Both the position numbers and the translations under genes were made by a program. Below, in pieces: positions 19,606 through 19,655 of a stretch of 19,655 nt of DNA. The stretch spans positions 1 through 19,655 of the forward strand of contig JAZNAG010000035.1 in assembly GCA_045586405.1 (NCBI GenBank). Reading direction: 5' to 3'. Position 1 is the first letter of the stretch, and each line of letters opens with the position of its first letter. The notes beneath the pieces are model-generated. The model saw only the letters and a program-made list of their open reading frames with translations. It was not told the origin of the DNA and made no database searches. The stretch is from SIG607 sp045586405 (lineage in GTDB: Bacteria > Bacillota > Clostridia > Oscillospirales > Acutalibacteraceae).

Positions 19606-19655
19606 CTACTTTTTAATTACCATTGCACGAAGAACGCCGTCGGTAATACCGGCTA
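19606..19655 (-). CDS. rpsF: 30S ribosomal protein bS6, C-terminal end (partial)
   Basis: The last 15 whole codons before a TAG stop (19606-19608), read leftward from the window edge, give A-G-I-T-D-G-V-L-R-A-M-V-I-K-K. The V-L-R-x-M-V-I pattern is the usual C-terminal strand of bS6, and the position just upstream of ssb and rpsR is the conserved rpsF-ssb-rpsR order. The 5' part lies beyond the window. The identification rests on this short tail plus context. Confidence 0.8.
   Translation of the reverse strand, partial: AGITDGVLRAMVIKK

Overview
The window looks like a chromosomal segment of a low-to-moderate GC Gram-positive bacterium, most likely a gut-type member of the Clostridia (Oscillospiraceae/Ruminococcaceae-like). 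The basis is: Bacillota-style promoters and Shine-Dalgarno sites, a T-box leader on thrS, a dimeric-type glycyl-tRNA synthetase, an NADP-type glutamate dehydrogenase, a two-gene sufCB pair, and several small proteins of a kind I associate with clostridial genomes. The genus is inference; no search was run.

Layout. Bases 1-92 are the 3' end of a 23S rRNA, followed by an rRNA-operon terminator with no 5S rRNA in between. From 258 to 3081 a tightly packed plus-strand unit encodes a Ser-rich lipoprotein (IseA-like), a hemolysin III/PAQR-type membrane protein, a HAD phosphatase and an SGNH hydrolase. It ends at a bidirectional terminator shared with a minus-strand glycerol-3-phosphate dehydrogenase (gpsA). 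Back-to-back promoters then fire gpsA leftward and a TIM-barrel sugar isomerase/epimerase rightward. Next come two small uncharacterised minus-strand genes. A plus-strand run follows from 5707 to 10580: glyQS, a Na+/phosphate cotransporter, and the sufC-sufB pair.

Between sufB and a PAP2 phosphatase (11530) lies a small AT-rich accessory island. It holds a minus-strand SLOG-like protein and a divergent ribbon-helix-helix protein around a perfect 12-bp palindrome, with a degenerate palindromic repeat on its left flank. After the PAP2 gene all genes but one run leftward: gdhA; thrS with its own T-box leader; rpiB-tsaB-tsaE; then a plus-strand SEDS (RodA/FtsW) gene; and finally the rpsF-ssb-rpsR operon (rpsF cut by the window edge).

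How it fits together. Much of the window is core information-processing machinery: two aminoacyl-tRNA synthetases, TsaB/TsaE for tRNA t6A, bS6/bS18 and SSB. Around it sit nitrogen, phosphate, lipid-precursor and Fe-S metabolism, and cell-envelope genes. Four of the five convergent gene boundaries share one bidirectional hairpin terminator, and three divergent boundaries use promoters whose -35 boxes lie 5 to 13 bp apart. No stretch above 300 bases lacks a gene or leader. I do not see an unmistakable new system. The best candidates for something under-described are the minimal SufCB pair, the SLOG/RHH/palindrome module, the two small conserved proteins, and the 23S gene without a 5S.
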